Assembly: GCA_963678675.1 (NCBI GenBank)
Contig: OY783194.1
Coordinates: 12,281,635 to 12,345,634, forward strand
Direction: 5' to 3'
Source: Xiphydria camelus
Lineage: Eukaryota > Arthropoda > Insecta > Hymenoptera > Xiphydriidae
Length of the DNA: 64,000 nucleotides
Each line of letters opens with the position of its first letter. Position 1 is the first letter of the stretch. Both the position numbers and the translations under genes were made by a program. Of the stretch, positions 32,228 to 43,107 are shown one piece after another. Below the pieces are notes generated by a model. The model was not told where the DNA came from. It made no database searches and saw only the letters and a program-made list of their open reading frames with translations.

Positions 32228-32424
32228 TCAAAATAATTGTCGGTATGTAGATTTGCAAAAAGGGAACGCACACAATGACTTTACCCGCCTAGAGGTGTCG
32301 CTTCTTTTTTTTTTTCTTTCCGTGCCCCACCGGGATTTGAACCTGCGATCTTTGGGATATCCTATGCCAGATGCCTCGAGACTGGGAAACGTTTTCGCAT
32401 TACGCCACCGACTCTTCGAGAGAT
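32228..32424 (-). mobile_element. tRNA-derived SINE (right arm, type B)
   Basis: Mirror copy of 31640-31830; box B (complement) at 32333-32343. Confidence 0.6.
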
Positions 32425-32754
32425 GTTGGTCGACTCCAGTCATATATAGAAACCGGACATGACAGTGACTGCTCTCGAAGGTTCTCGTTAAATGTTCTAA
32501 AATAATTTGATATGTTCTTTTTCAAAACAGTAGCGATTATGATAATTATCCATTCACTATTTATAGTAGAATATTCGTCAAGAATCATGTTAAAGTTAAC
32601 CATTAGCGCCAAGCGTCTTATGTATAGGACGGCCATTTGGAATTTTTTTCTCATAACCTCTGAGTAACAAATCATACAATTTTCGTAAAAAAAAATCCAC
32701 CAGAAATTAATTTGGGCTTTAATGGGTTAAGTTCACGATGGAATTTTTGTATTA

Positions 32755-33291
32755 TTAGGTGTTGGAATTAATTTGTAGCGTCGATCTTAACAATAAATGG
32801 CACGCAGGTAGTACAGTATTTCGTTGTTACCGACAGTAATGTAATATCGTAAACATCACAATTTAATTGTAAGAATTCTTTATACATAAGTGTTTGACAT
32901 GAGTCTTGATGGACTAATGCCTCCAAATCATTATCTTCAAATTTATTCGGCTCCTTGTCATCCAAGTCGAAATCACCAGCTTTAAAACGTGCAAACCACT
33001 TCCGACGCGTTTGCTCGCAGCTAGAGCATGTACACTTCCACTAAATACGTAGCTGCACTTTTGTTCATATTAAAATAATGAAGCAAAACTCCCCGCAAGA
33101 ACACTTTATTCGGCACAAATTTTGATATATTCAATAAATTATTATAAAATGTTGTTATTTATGATTTGAAAAAAGGTTATGTACTAACCAAGTTGGGAGT
33201 TGACTTATCACCAGTAGGAAAACGTCTTAAAAGTTTGGGCATGATCATATTTTTTCATAAAAAAACGCTACGAATTAATTCCAACACCTAA
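32755..33291 (-). mobile_element. Mariner relic, 537 bp, TSD TA (right arm)
   Basis: Mirror of 30792-31304, with TA at 32753-32754 and 33292-33293. It keeps 24 bp that the left copy lost, so the transposase N-terminal reading (WFARFKAGDFDLDDKEPNKF, then EDNDLEALVHQDS) extends farther here, to about 32768 on the minus strand. Still far too short to be active. Confidence 0.8.
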
Positions 33292-33714
33292 TATATAATT
33301 TTTAATTTTTATTGAACAATTTGGATTTTTTAAAAGATTAAGTCACAGTGGCGTCACAGTTACATCACCCAGTAACAATCACTCCGTGGCATCCCAGTAA
33401 CGTATGAGTAACGTCACTCGGTGACAATCACGCGGTGGCGGCACAGTGCAGCTCCCGTGCCAACACGGCGTGCTGCCACCGCGTGACGTTCGGGTGAAAG
33501 TCACGCTTGGCTATCGGGGAAGATATGTATATCCGATTCTAACCTCAAATCGTCAGCCCCGATAGCAAAGTGGCACCATACGACTGCACCCTGCTTTCAC
33601 GCGGTGCATTCGAGTGCATGCACTGGGGTGTCCATCTGTCTGTGCACCGTGAAGCCACACTGCAGTCACGCAGTGTAAGTACGATGGTAAAAGTAGAATT
33701 TTGCAAAAAGGGGG

Positions 33715-33887
33715 CGATAAAGTAGGATTCCCCGCCTGCCTTATCCGCCTACTAGAGAGAGAGAGAGAGAGAGAGAGAGAGTGTCGGTTTTTTTTTCTCA
33801 AACCCGACTCGGCCAGGACTCGAACCTGCGATCTTTAGAAGACTGGGAACGCTTCTCGCATTCTACCAATTGCGCCATCGACTCTTT
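33715..33887 (-). mobile_element. tRNA-derived SINE (right arm, type A)
   Basis: Mirror of 30213-30395: box A complement at 33866-33877, box B complement at 33816-33826. The GA repeat (33752-33781) is longer than the CT repeat in the left copy. Confidence 0.7.
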
Positions 33888-35920
33888 GTGGTGGAAGTCG
33901 ACTAAGTTATACATATAATATCGATACCTGAAAGCAACAGTACTGTAACTAGTGAGATAAAGCCGAAAGCCGATTTCGAGCTATGTCAAACGTAAACTAA
34001 ATTTTAAATATTTTTGCCGAGATATCTCAGTGTGGCATTGTGTAAAGGCCGGTTTATATATATATATATATATATTAAATTTTTAAAAATAATTTGATAC
34101 TTTCTTTTTCAAAACAGTAGCGATTATGATAATTAATTATTCATTATTTATGAAATAATTCAGTACAATTTGCACTGTTTGAAACATTATTATAATATCA
34201 ATTTTGTTATTTTCTAATTTAAAAATTCTTCTATCGGGGTGTGAAATCAATTAATTGTAAATTTACAACCGCACACATCCGCAGATCAAAATTTGTAACT
34301 AGTCACAAATTGCTTTCTGGGAACAAACCTATTATTATATCAATTTTGTTATTTTCTAATTTAACACATTCGCTGCCACTTTTAGATTGATTGCATCGCG
34401 CTCAGTGCCGGTAACAGACTGAATAATTATATGTAATGTGCACGTCAATGTGTCTCCGATCGGAGCCGGCGGCACAGGCGCGAAGTGTCGACTGGCTCCG
34501 ATCGGAGCCGGCAGCAGCAAACGACGTGTTAAAAATTTTGTGAAGACAATGAAGTTACCGACATTCATGGTCGGTAAATTTACGAAGTGTGCACGTCAAA
34601 AAGGCACCTTAACTGCACTGAGTGTAACTACTGTGTCTTTACGCTGTGAACCACTCAGTGTGTTCACTGTGTAGCCACGGTGCTTTTAGTTTGTGTACGC
34701 CACGCGATCACGCCACGGTGAGACCATAGTGGTGCCACTACGTGGCAGCACTGCGTGCGGCTAGCGTGTAAATCCACGCTTTGCTGTCGGGGGTCGAAAC
34801 GAAGCAAGCTTACCTACAGTACATATTACCTACAGTGCCGATACTTTACCGACGGTCAAGAAATTGATAGAGTTGGATTGAGAAGAGTACGCTGTGTGTG
34901 CAGCGTGAGAGCGAAAAGTGTCAAACGTCTGATTTCCCGATAGCTGTCAATTCGAGAAATCGAAGCATTGAATAATAGACGTAACACACACGTACGCTAT
35001 GTTGTTCAATGAAAAATTGATTCTCCAAACTCGTTTTTCAATTCCAAACTTTGAAGTTTTTACTTTTTTATTATCATGTGGATTTCATTAAAAACGGGTA
35101 TTGAAATGTTTCGGGAACTTTCCTAGAGTATTCTAATAAATGTTTCAAGAATATTCCAGAGATATTCTCAAATATTTCTGGTGTAAAACTGGAAACATTC
35201 TAAACATGTTCTAAGAACACGCTGAAAATATTCCAGGAATATTCTTGAAGAATATTACAGGAACATTTTTCACCTCGGACTTTGATAAATTCTAGGAATA
35301 TTCCTGGAAAGTGAAAAAATATTCCGGAGCATCTTGGCATATCGTTTTTAAAAAATAATATTCCAAGAGTAAGATAAATTCGTTTAGGAGAAGTGATTAA
35401 TATTACGTACTTGTGCTTTGGAGCAACTTTGTTCAGCTTATAGACGGAGAGCCAGGCCAAAACAAGTCTCTGAATTTACTAAGCCTACTTTTTTAAATAG
35501 TTTATTACAGTGGTTGTGTAGACAAACATACTGCGGTGAATCAAGCGAAACTTAGAGCAGGTGTCTCAGGGACGCTATCAAAATTGTCGTTCCTGCCGGG
35601 GTAAGAAAATCGATTTACTAAGGCTGAAAATCGATATACAATTTGTATATTGCATATAAATAAAAGTTATGACAGTCAGTCAGCTGAATGTCGGGACAGA
35701 GCTGGTCAGTGGAGCGCAATGTATGTACACAAAATAAATACTGTGCAATTCGTTTACTACACTTCAAACCTTTGTGAGGGTATTAAATGTTATATCAAAC
35801 ATAAACAAAATGGTCAGTCATCGATTTTGTGGGACAACGCCCGTCAGTCAGCAAAAAAAGAAATGAAAATTTCGCGCGTGCGCGCGCTTGACGTTGCAGG
35901 CGATTTCAAATTAGAGTATA

Positions 35921-36127
35921 GAAAGAGCGCAGGTATACTCATAGATAAGAGACCGAATTCATATACACAATAGCTCGGATAATCACCTCTCATGATTCCG
36001 TCGGAAAGAGCGCAGGTATGAGGTTTCAGACCGTGGTATTTACGACCTATGTGTGTACGCTCGGTGCGACGGAACAGACCCCGAGCTATTGTCTCTTACC
36101 TACTAGTAGGTATACCTGCGCTCTTTC
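35921..36127. mobile_element. MITE-like element, termini GAAAGAGCGCAGGTATAC (right arm)
   Basis: Mirror of 26565-26775 with a few substitutions. Confidence 0.65.
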
Positions 36128-36546
36128 TGCTTTCCTCTTTCTCCTTTTTCATTACGCCTTCTCGATATTTTGTGCGAAGCATGTTAAAAGAAGAATCACA
36201 CCCCCAGCGAAGTTTATAACAAAATTATAGTATGGTTGCAAAATCGGTTGATTTGGTTGATGAACGAAATTGATTCTATTGTGTTGAACAGTGCTTGCCC
36301 GTGAGAATAAGCGTTCAGTCGCATTGACTTGTGCATTCAATTCTATATTCAATGTTCCACTGTTATTCTATATTCTAAATTCAGTTTTTCAACGTTATTA
36401 ATAAATGATATTGACTAATGACAACCCGGCTTTCAGGTATATAAGACGAAGTCAACCGCGCCTTCGTCAATGTAGGTACTATCAACCATCATCGCGTTGT
36501 GTTCCACATCTCAACATCATGTATCTTCCGTCGTACGACAGATGGA

Positions 36547-36710
36547 ACTCAAAAGGCCGTTTCGTACCGCTTCAGTTCCGTAATCATGAATACCTCGCGA
36601 TCAGTGAATCGACACGTTTCGGCAAAATGTGGGCCGCGAATGCACTCACGGTCTCGTACCTTCCCGAAAATTACCGGGCGGCCGAAATAAACCGTCTTCG
36701 GTAGTGCCTT
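36547..36710 (+). repeat. Family P module with uninterrupted H3 target (right arm)
   Basis: Reads AAAGGCCGTTTCGTACCGCT directly into TCAGTTCCGTAATCATGAAT, then the P core. Compare 40901-40920 joined to 49836 onward, where H3 has split the same sequence. Confidence 0.7.
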
Positions 36711-39292
36711 ACTCCCATTGGGACCGTAATAAGACCAAATACTTCGGCAACCTATTTCATAGTCCAGGCGCTGTAGGTACTTGAGCATGCAAAATTCGGG
36801 CATCTCTCTCGCATTCTGTCAATTGATTCAAGCTCACGAAAGCTTGTAAATTAATATTTCGGATGTTGCCAGAACCTACGATGTATCAATTTTTAGTTAC
36901 ACCCCCCCCCCCCCCCCCTTGAGTATCAAGTTAATCGAAGCATTTGCTAAATGTATTGAATAAATTTGGACATTCTCTCTGCATCAACTACAAAACATTG
37001 AAGAACCTCGATAAAGAAATAACAAGATCAATAATTGTGCGTGAGGATGCAGACAAAAAAAATTCCTATTCCTAAGAGCGCATTACAAATTTGTTCAGTC
37101 AGCAACTCAAAAAAGATTCTGACTGAACAAATTTTTAATGCGCGGGTTCGCGCGCGCAGGTCTTCTATAGTAAATCAAGAAAAAATTCACTTCTTATTTG
37201 CTCTACAAGAGGAGTAGGCGATTTTTTTAACTTCGTCCAAGGTTATCTTTGTTAGGAATTCAATTCTCGATGATCGATGCCTTTTTTTTTTTATTTTATA
37301 GATCATATTCCATGAATTTCAAGGCATAAAGTTATTCAAAAATGTTTCATTGTTGCAAAATCCTTATTTACGCGAGCGCTAACTGCAAAATCAAGATAGC
37401 GGGCCCGGATTTGGTAGGAATTCTTTTTTCGTAATAAAAAATGTATTTTTCACATGGGAGCCAAGAAAAACAAATAGTCAATTTTGGCACAGTCTAATAT
37501 ATATACATACATATATATATATATATTTATTTATATTTATATATATATATATATCTATCTATATTACATACCACATTTATAGAATTTCAACAGCTGAATT
37601 TCACTGGTACTATTGCTGCAGAGAATAGTTTATACTTTATATTAGTACACAGTTATGGAGAATATGAAAGTGAACTATTATCTCTCTCTTTCTTTGCTTT
37701 TAATTTATATTCACTTTTATAACTCAATGAGTGAAAATACATTATTATTATTAACAATTAGAGATAGAGATTCGCATAAGTTTTTATTTGAAACGGAATT
37801 GACAGCACTATATATAACGACCCCCCCCCCCCCATACTGCTTCATTGCATGCACAGTTTATTCTTTGTCTTTCGAATTTATTGGATAAGCCACATATGAA
37901 TCATTGTCGCCGTTAATATAAATGCAAACGGCAATGAACGATTCAATACAGCCACCTATGAAGTGATTTGCAATTTTACATTAATAAAGATGAGGAAGGT
38001 TAATATTGACTTCATTATCTACCTGTACTCTAAACATTTCTTGAATCAAATTAATGTATATATGTTTCATTCAAAATGCCCTATATATATTAAAGGATCA
38101 CCATGACGTTTAAATGATTTATTATGCGATGCATATCATGTGTATTATGTATATTATGTCTATTAAGGAGCACGATGTTGCCACGTCATACAGCGATCAG
38201 TGACGAGACACGACTTGCATTGCGTTGTCGCTAGCAACGTCACAGACCAAATTTCTATTGCGAATCTGGTCGCACAGTGAGGACGGCCCCCGCATTTTCC
38301 GCCTCACGCTTCATTAATACATTTTTTCCATTTTCCTAACGAATGCAGAGCCATCATATTATAATCATTCTATTCACGAAACTTCAATGAAGGAATACGT
38401 AGCCGGTGATCGTTCAAATCGAGGTAGTTCAGCAATTATGACGATTTAAAAAAAAAGTGCGGGGCCACGCTCATCACGCGACCTCAGAACGGTTAATGTA
38501 TTGTTCGTGGTGGGGGTCACCAGTGACGCCTAAGGCACTGGTGACCGTTTTTGCGATTATCAATTGTTTCAAAATATTGCGCTTCAGTTGGTAAAGAGAT
38601 ACTCTGATTTCTTACAAGGGACCCCTTCGATATACTTTCACCAAAAAAAATTCTCAAGCCAAGATCGATTTGACACCTACCGGGGTCCCCTTGTTAGTCT
38701 TATTCAGTGCATTCTATATTTCATCAAGCAATTATTATTACGTACAGACAAAACGTCATCACGAATGAAACAAACCGGAAAGTGTGCCAAATATAAAGCG
38801 ATTTTACAAAGTATGTCACGAAAAAAATTCAAAGCAGCTAGGGAGAATGAGAGCAAATAATTGCACTCTAAAAGAGTGCCGACATATTGTACCGACTGTT
38901 TTGGTTCACCTTCTCCTGGCCAGCCGTGTTTCGATGTAACTCATCGAAGTGTGCATAAATAATATGTACATATGAATCGCTAACTGCAGAAAGGAGACAT
39001 GTCACACTTTTCTAAATATGGATATGTCCCCTTTTTGCAGTTAGCGATTCATATATAATGCCATTCTGCATCGATTTAACCTAACATATTGTGTCCCCAA
39101 CGAAACCTTTACAAACACACACACACACACGCGCGCGCGCGCGCGTGTGTGTATATAGCTCAAGAGCTGCTTCTCTCCTCTCCAGGCTAGGAGAAAAAAG
39201 TTGTAAGACAGTGCGAAATTGAAAACGTGAGAAAAACTCCGAGGAGGCACGCAGAGTCGTCGACGTCCCGTGGTACGGTCTACGGATAGAAG

Positions 39293-39329
39293 GGTAGGTA
39301 GGTAGGTAGGTAGGTAGGTAGGTAGGTAT
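39293..39329 (+). repeat. TAGG microsatellite, about 9 units
   Basis: Begins ten bases past the end of the right palindrome arm. No other family H sequence surrounds it, so it is either independent or a remnant. Confidence 0.9.
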
Positions 39330-39503
39330 TGACAGTTGAGTTTTCGTTTCCGCGCCTAGATTACCTGTGACGTCAGTGCGGTATCTAACAGAGGTTCCCA
39401 ATGTAGGTAACAGATGCGTTCCGACTGCTACTTCGGTAGTTCTCTATAATTAACTCGCTTCAAACACCTCACCCGGCTAACCTTAAAAAATTTGTCTGAG
39501 GCA

Positions 39504-39647
39504 ATGGAGCATTCAAAAGAACGAAAGTATGTTAAGAAGTGTTTCGTTCCGAATTGTTCGAACAACACGAAAAATGCTCGTGACAAATTCTTTACTTGTG
39601 CCTACCAAGATGTGCAAATACTGCAAAGAAATGGACAGAGGCTATAG
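39504..39647 (+). pseudogene. THAP zinc-finger N-terminal fragment
   Basis: ATG 39504 opens MEHSKERKYVKKCFVPNCSN followed by NTKNARDKFF. The C-x4-C pair right after a short basic start and the following K.FF are the first half of a THAP DNA-binding domain (C2CH type). The frame ends at TAG 39645-39647 after 47 residues, before the second zinc-ligand pair, so the domain is cut or an intron begins near FFTC. A 17-bp direct repeat, GTGACGTCA(G/A)TGCGGTA, lies on each side (39367-39383 and 39814-39830); it contains a CRE-like TGACGTCA. THAP domains occur in host regulators and in P-element transposases. Confidence 0.5.
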
Positions 39648-40002
39648 GTTTTTCAGAAAAAATGAACTCGAAAACTATATGTCCATATTTATCTTTGGCA
39701 AATTACCTGAATTTGCTTTCACGAAACCAACTTCCATTATTTTGACAAGCACAATAACAATTTCATATATTCCGCTACAAGAAAACCATACGAGCTACGT
39801 GCGCATGCGCCCCGTGACGTCAATGCGGTACAGTTTTAAATAGTAACCATCATTTTCAATGTGAAAATTCGTGTGCTTCCACACTATAATTGCACCTTTT
39901 CTCTTCGTAATACAATATTACAGTTCTAAGGAATCTGAAAATATGTTATAAAATATGTTATATATAATATGTTTTCATCCTGGGTATTTATTTTTGGAAT
40001 AA

Positions 40003-40434
40003 TCTAGCACACGTCTTGGTTGTCTTGGCCTATGGTTTCACGGTTCTAATAAAAAGAAACATTTTCTCGGATGTCATTTAGCTGCTCAATCTCTTGGTGA
40101 AAACATTTGTCGTATTTTGCCAGAATTACACGCTATAAGTGGTTGCGATACAACGAGTAGATTAGGTGCAAAAAAAAGTTGTTTGAATGCTGCATCATTA
40201 GATTTTGTACAAAAAGCTCTAGCATATTTGAAAAAGCTATATCTAAGTATTGATCAATTAAAAGAATTAGAAACACTTTGCACCTATCTTTTTTCAGAAA
40301 CATATTTATGGATAAACGCCGAACAAACTCAACTTCAGCCTATTGATTATAATTCATTTGACTATGAAGAGAGAGAGGGTAACCTGTACCCACGACAAAT
40401 GACAAAGCGACCATTGCCACAGTCTTTACTTTAA
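40003..40434 (+). pseudogene. Middle fragment of the uncharacterised GCDTTS family
   Basis: Open from 40003, after a stop at 40000-40002, to TAA 40432-40434. It contains WFHGSNKKKHF, AAQSLGENICRILPELHAIS and the signature HAISGCDTTSRLGAKK, followed by a helical part (FVQKALAYLKKLYLS). I recall (L/I)(T/S)GCD(T/Y)TS followed by a basic turn as the landmark of a multi-copy insect family whose C-terminus has the cysteine cluster seen at 19080-19607. No start codon, no CXC tail, so a fragment. No function is known to me. Confidence 0.5.
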
Positions 40435-40869
40435 CTCTGTAAATGCGCATCGGATTGTCGAACGATGGCTTTTAAGTGTAAAAAAAAATCAATTAACGTG
40501 TATTTCATTGTGCAAATGCATAAATAATAATTGTAAAAATATATATAATTAATTATGTGTATTTCTCTTTATATATCCTTCAATTTTTTTTCTGTAAAAT
40601 ATTTTTTTACAAACAATATATATGGCTTGTAAAATATTTTTTTACAAACAATATATATGGTTTTTTTTAATAATAATTTGTTTCAATTTCATTCATAACA
40701 CCCCTATTTCTGCTTTTAATTATAACAAATAATAATAAATCTTTTTTTTTTTAACTAATTTATTTTATTCGGTAGTATAACTAGTTATTCTTGTGAATAT
40801 TTAAAAGGCCTGATTATTACCGAATAAAAGAAATCAGTTAAATTTAAACTACAGGCAACAGAAGTATCA
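40435..40869. other. AT-rich spacer
   Basis: Apart from the 36-bp tandem pair, long T runs only. No gene visible. Confidence 0.5.
40592..40663 (+). repeat. Two 36-bp tandem units
   Basis: TGTAAAATATTTTTTTACAA then ACAATATATATGG, twice, period 36. Each unit holds the palindrome TTGTAAA...TTTACAA. Confidence 0.8.
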
Positions 40870-41235
40870 TCATTTCTATTCCGTCGCACGGTAGACGGAA
40901 CTGGGAAGGCCGTTTCGTACAGGTAAGTCTATACCGGGATACAAATATGTTGGCAACACGATAATCCGGTGTTGTCAACATGTATCCCGCCGACTTGCAA
41001 CTCGCCGACGGATACTCGGCAACAGCCACTATCCGAATGTAGGTACAAACCGGGATACAAAATGTTGGCAAAATGTTGGCAACACGAGTATCCCGTCGAC
41101 TAGCGACAATTTAATTGCTACTCGTAAACTGCGGGCGGCATGACATCAAAGAAAGCTGTTGCCTGTTGCTTGTATCCGAGTTTCCCATTTGAAATGGGAA
41201 ACATCGGAAACATCGCCCTCTCTGGACTAGAATCT

Positions 41236-41258
41236 ACCTACCTACCTACCTACCTACC
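41236..41258 (+). repeat. Short CCTA tract on the left of the LINE
   Basis: About six CTAC units, in phase with the long array on the other side of the LINE. It ends in the LINE's poly(T), i.e. poly(A) on the LINE sense strand. Confidence 0.9.
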
Positions 41259-43107
41259 TTTTTTTTTTTTTTTTTTTTTTTTAAGGAGGACAAAATGCTT
41301 TTTACGCACACCCGGGCCGGCTGAGCCCAGGTAGTCTGGGACTCGAGAACCCCCGCCGCAGTGTTTTGCCTGCGGTGCAATGCGGGGGACCCCCTACCCA
41401 CTAAAACCCCCATCCTGCCTCTCCCATATCAGGGGGAGCTCACGGTACTATTCACCACTTAGGCTAAATACTTCATGACCTCCCCCCTGGGTTGGGCTAT
41501 TCACCCTCTCTCTCCAAGCCACTATCTCCCGGTCTTCAGGTGCATTTCGATGAATAGGTAAATAAATAAATAAATATGTAAATAGATCGACACTTAGTAT
41601 AAATGATGTGTAAATAGATCGACAAATAAATAAGTAATTGAATAAATAAGTATATAAATTAATAATAGTTTGACTAGTTTGACTAGAAGTTCTGCACCTG
41701 GTCTACAGTCTTGTACTGCCACTCTCTCCACCCCTTTGGTACCTGGGCACGACCCTATCGTCGCGCCCCGGGGTGTCCTATGGCCCTATTTAACGGGCAA
41801 TGGGGGGGCAAGGAAAGCCGAAGGCTCGCCAGGCCCCCCTCCTCCTCTCCTCTCTCTCCCTTTTCCATGGTGGGAGGGGCCGCGGGAATGGGGCCTACCG
41901 CCATCCACCACGCCCCGCAGCCTCCCTCTCCCTTTCCGTCACCTCTTTCCTGGTCAGGACCCTGGTGGCGAACAGCGCCACCGCATTCCAGACCTCATCT
42001 CTCCTGAGCATGAGAGACATGAGCGCCTCCCACGTCAGGTCTTGTCCAGCCTCCCTCATGAGGTCAGCCCTTTCCCCATCCCAGGCGGGGCACTCCCTCA
42101 TGGTGTGCTCCGTTGTGTCCATCTCCTCATTGCAGTGATGGCACCCCGGGGTCTCCTCTTTCCTGATCTTGTGCAGGAATTCCCCAAAGCACCCATGCCC
42201 GCTCAGCAGCTGGGTCATGTGGTAGCTCAGTTGGCCCCTCTTCCGGCTCATCCATTCATCGAATACGGGTAGTACGGCACTCCTGACCCTCTGTCCCGGA
42301 AGTCCATCCGCCCGCAACGAGATTCTCCACTGTTCCATGGCCATCCTTTTGGAACTCATTCAGACCTCGCGCAGGTTGTCCGGATTGTCCTCTCCCCGCT
42401 CCCGGAGGAACTTGACGCGCTCGTATGTGCGCCGGAACTTCTCGGCCAAAACGTGTACCGGGATGATCCTCGCCAACACGAGCGCAGCCTCCAACGAGAT
42501 CGTCCTGTATCCGCGAATTGTGCGGATGGCCATTCTTCTCTGTATCGCCAGCAAGGGCCCTCGGTAGCTTTTGAGGGCCAGACGGTGACTCCAAACCGGG
42601 GCTCCGTAGAGCATCACCGCGTTGACCATCGCCGCATATAGCCGGCGCTTGGCTTCTCCCGGCCCCTTCATATTGGGCAGTATCCGCCATAGCGCGCGGA
42701 CCACCGCCGCGGTCTTTTCCTCCGTCGCCGCGAAGTGGTTCCGGAAGGAAAGCGCATAGTCAAACACAACTCCCAGGTATTTGATAATCGGTCGAACCTC
42801 CACCGCCTCCCCCCCCCACCAGAACCACCCCCCCCCCCTCAATCAGGTTCTTTCTACCGAAGGCCATCGCTGACGTCTTGCTGGCAGACACCTCCAACCC
42901 GAGCTCTCGTATCCTGAACACCACCGCCCCCACCTGCTCCGTTGCCAGTGCTGTGGCGCGCCTGATGCTCCTTCCCTTGCAGAGGACCACCGTGTCATCC
43001 GCGTATGCAATGACATCGCAGCCCGGTCTCACCCCCACTCCTAGGACATAGTCGAAGGCTACGTTCCAGAGCAGGGGGCCCAGGACCGACCCCTGCGGTA
43101 CCCCCGC
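41259..43107 (-). mobile_element. 5'-truncated R1-type LINE lodged in a TAGG/CCTA microsatellite
   Basis: On the minus strand: a partial ORF2 (43107-41895), a GC-rich 3' UTR (41894-41283) and a poly(A) tail of 24 (41282-41259). The 5' break is inside the reverse transcriptase, just before [10 protein letters not shown]. The array flanks both sides, so the target was the microsatellite itself. 5' truncation and a poly(A) tail are the usual products of target-primed reverse transcription. Known R1-clade relatives (TRAS and SART in TTAGG telomere repeats, Waldo-type elements in simple repeats) prefer repeat targets, which makes sequence-specific insertion plausible. Confidence 0.8.
41895..43107 (-). 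pseudogene. R1-type LINE ORF2, reverse transcriptase palm/thumb and CCHC knuckle
   Basis: Reads [14 protein letters not shown] then AYADDTVVL (the catalytic YADD box at about 43003) in one frame. A frameshift follows at the C/G homopolymers near 42800-42840. The next frame gives YLGVVFDYALSFRNH, the thumb (LYAAMVNAVMLYGAPVW), a TGA at 42362-42360, then in the same frame the tail with CHHCNEEMDTTEHTMREC, a C-x2-C-x8-H-x4-C knuckle typical of R1/LOA/Jockey-like ORF2. The frame ends near 41895. Finger motifs and endonuclease are missing because of truncation. With one frameshift and one nonsense codon it is recently dead. The 200-residue plus-strand frame over the same stretch is its antisense shadow. 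Confidence 0.85.

Larger units (their letters stand above)
32030..39283 (-). repeat. Giant palindrome, right arm
   Basis: Reverse-complement counterpart of 21604-32028. The axis lies at about 32029 (TTGGCTAT on one side, ATAGCCAA on the other, with a short asymmetric centre). The match ends abruptly at 39283 (GTGGTACGGTCTAC). It lacks both left-arm insertions and shows their empty target sites near 39200 and 35568. Confidence 0.9.

Noticed and set aside
21604..39283. Palindrome as a sequencing foldback artefact
   Set aside because: Arms differ by substitutions, indels and two TSD-flanked insertions with empty sites in the other arm, which a foldback read would not produce; misjoined haplotypes remain possible.
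41670..42272. 200-residue plus-strand proline-rich frame
   Set aside because: It is antisense to the LINE ORF2, which has clear reverse transcriptase and zinc-knuckle motifs on the minus strand.
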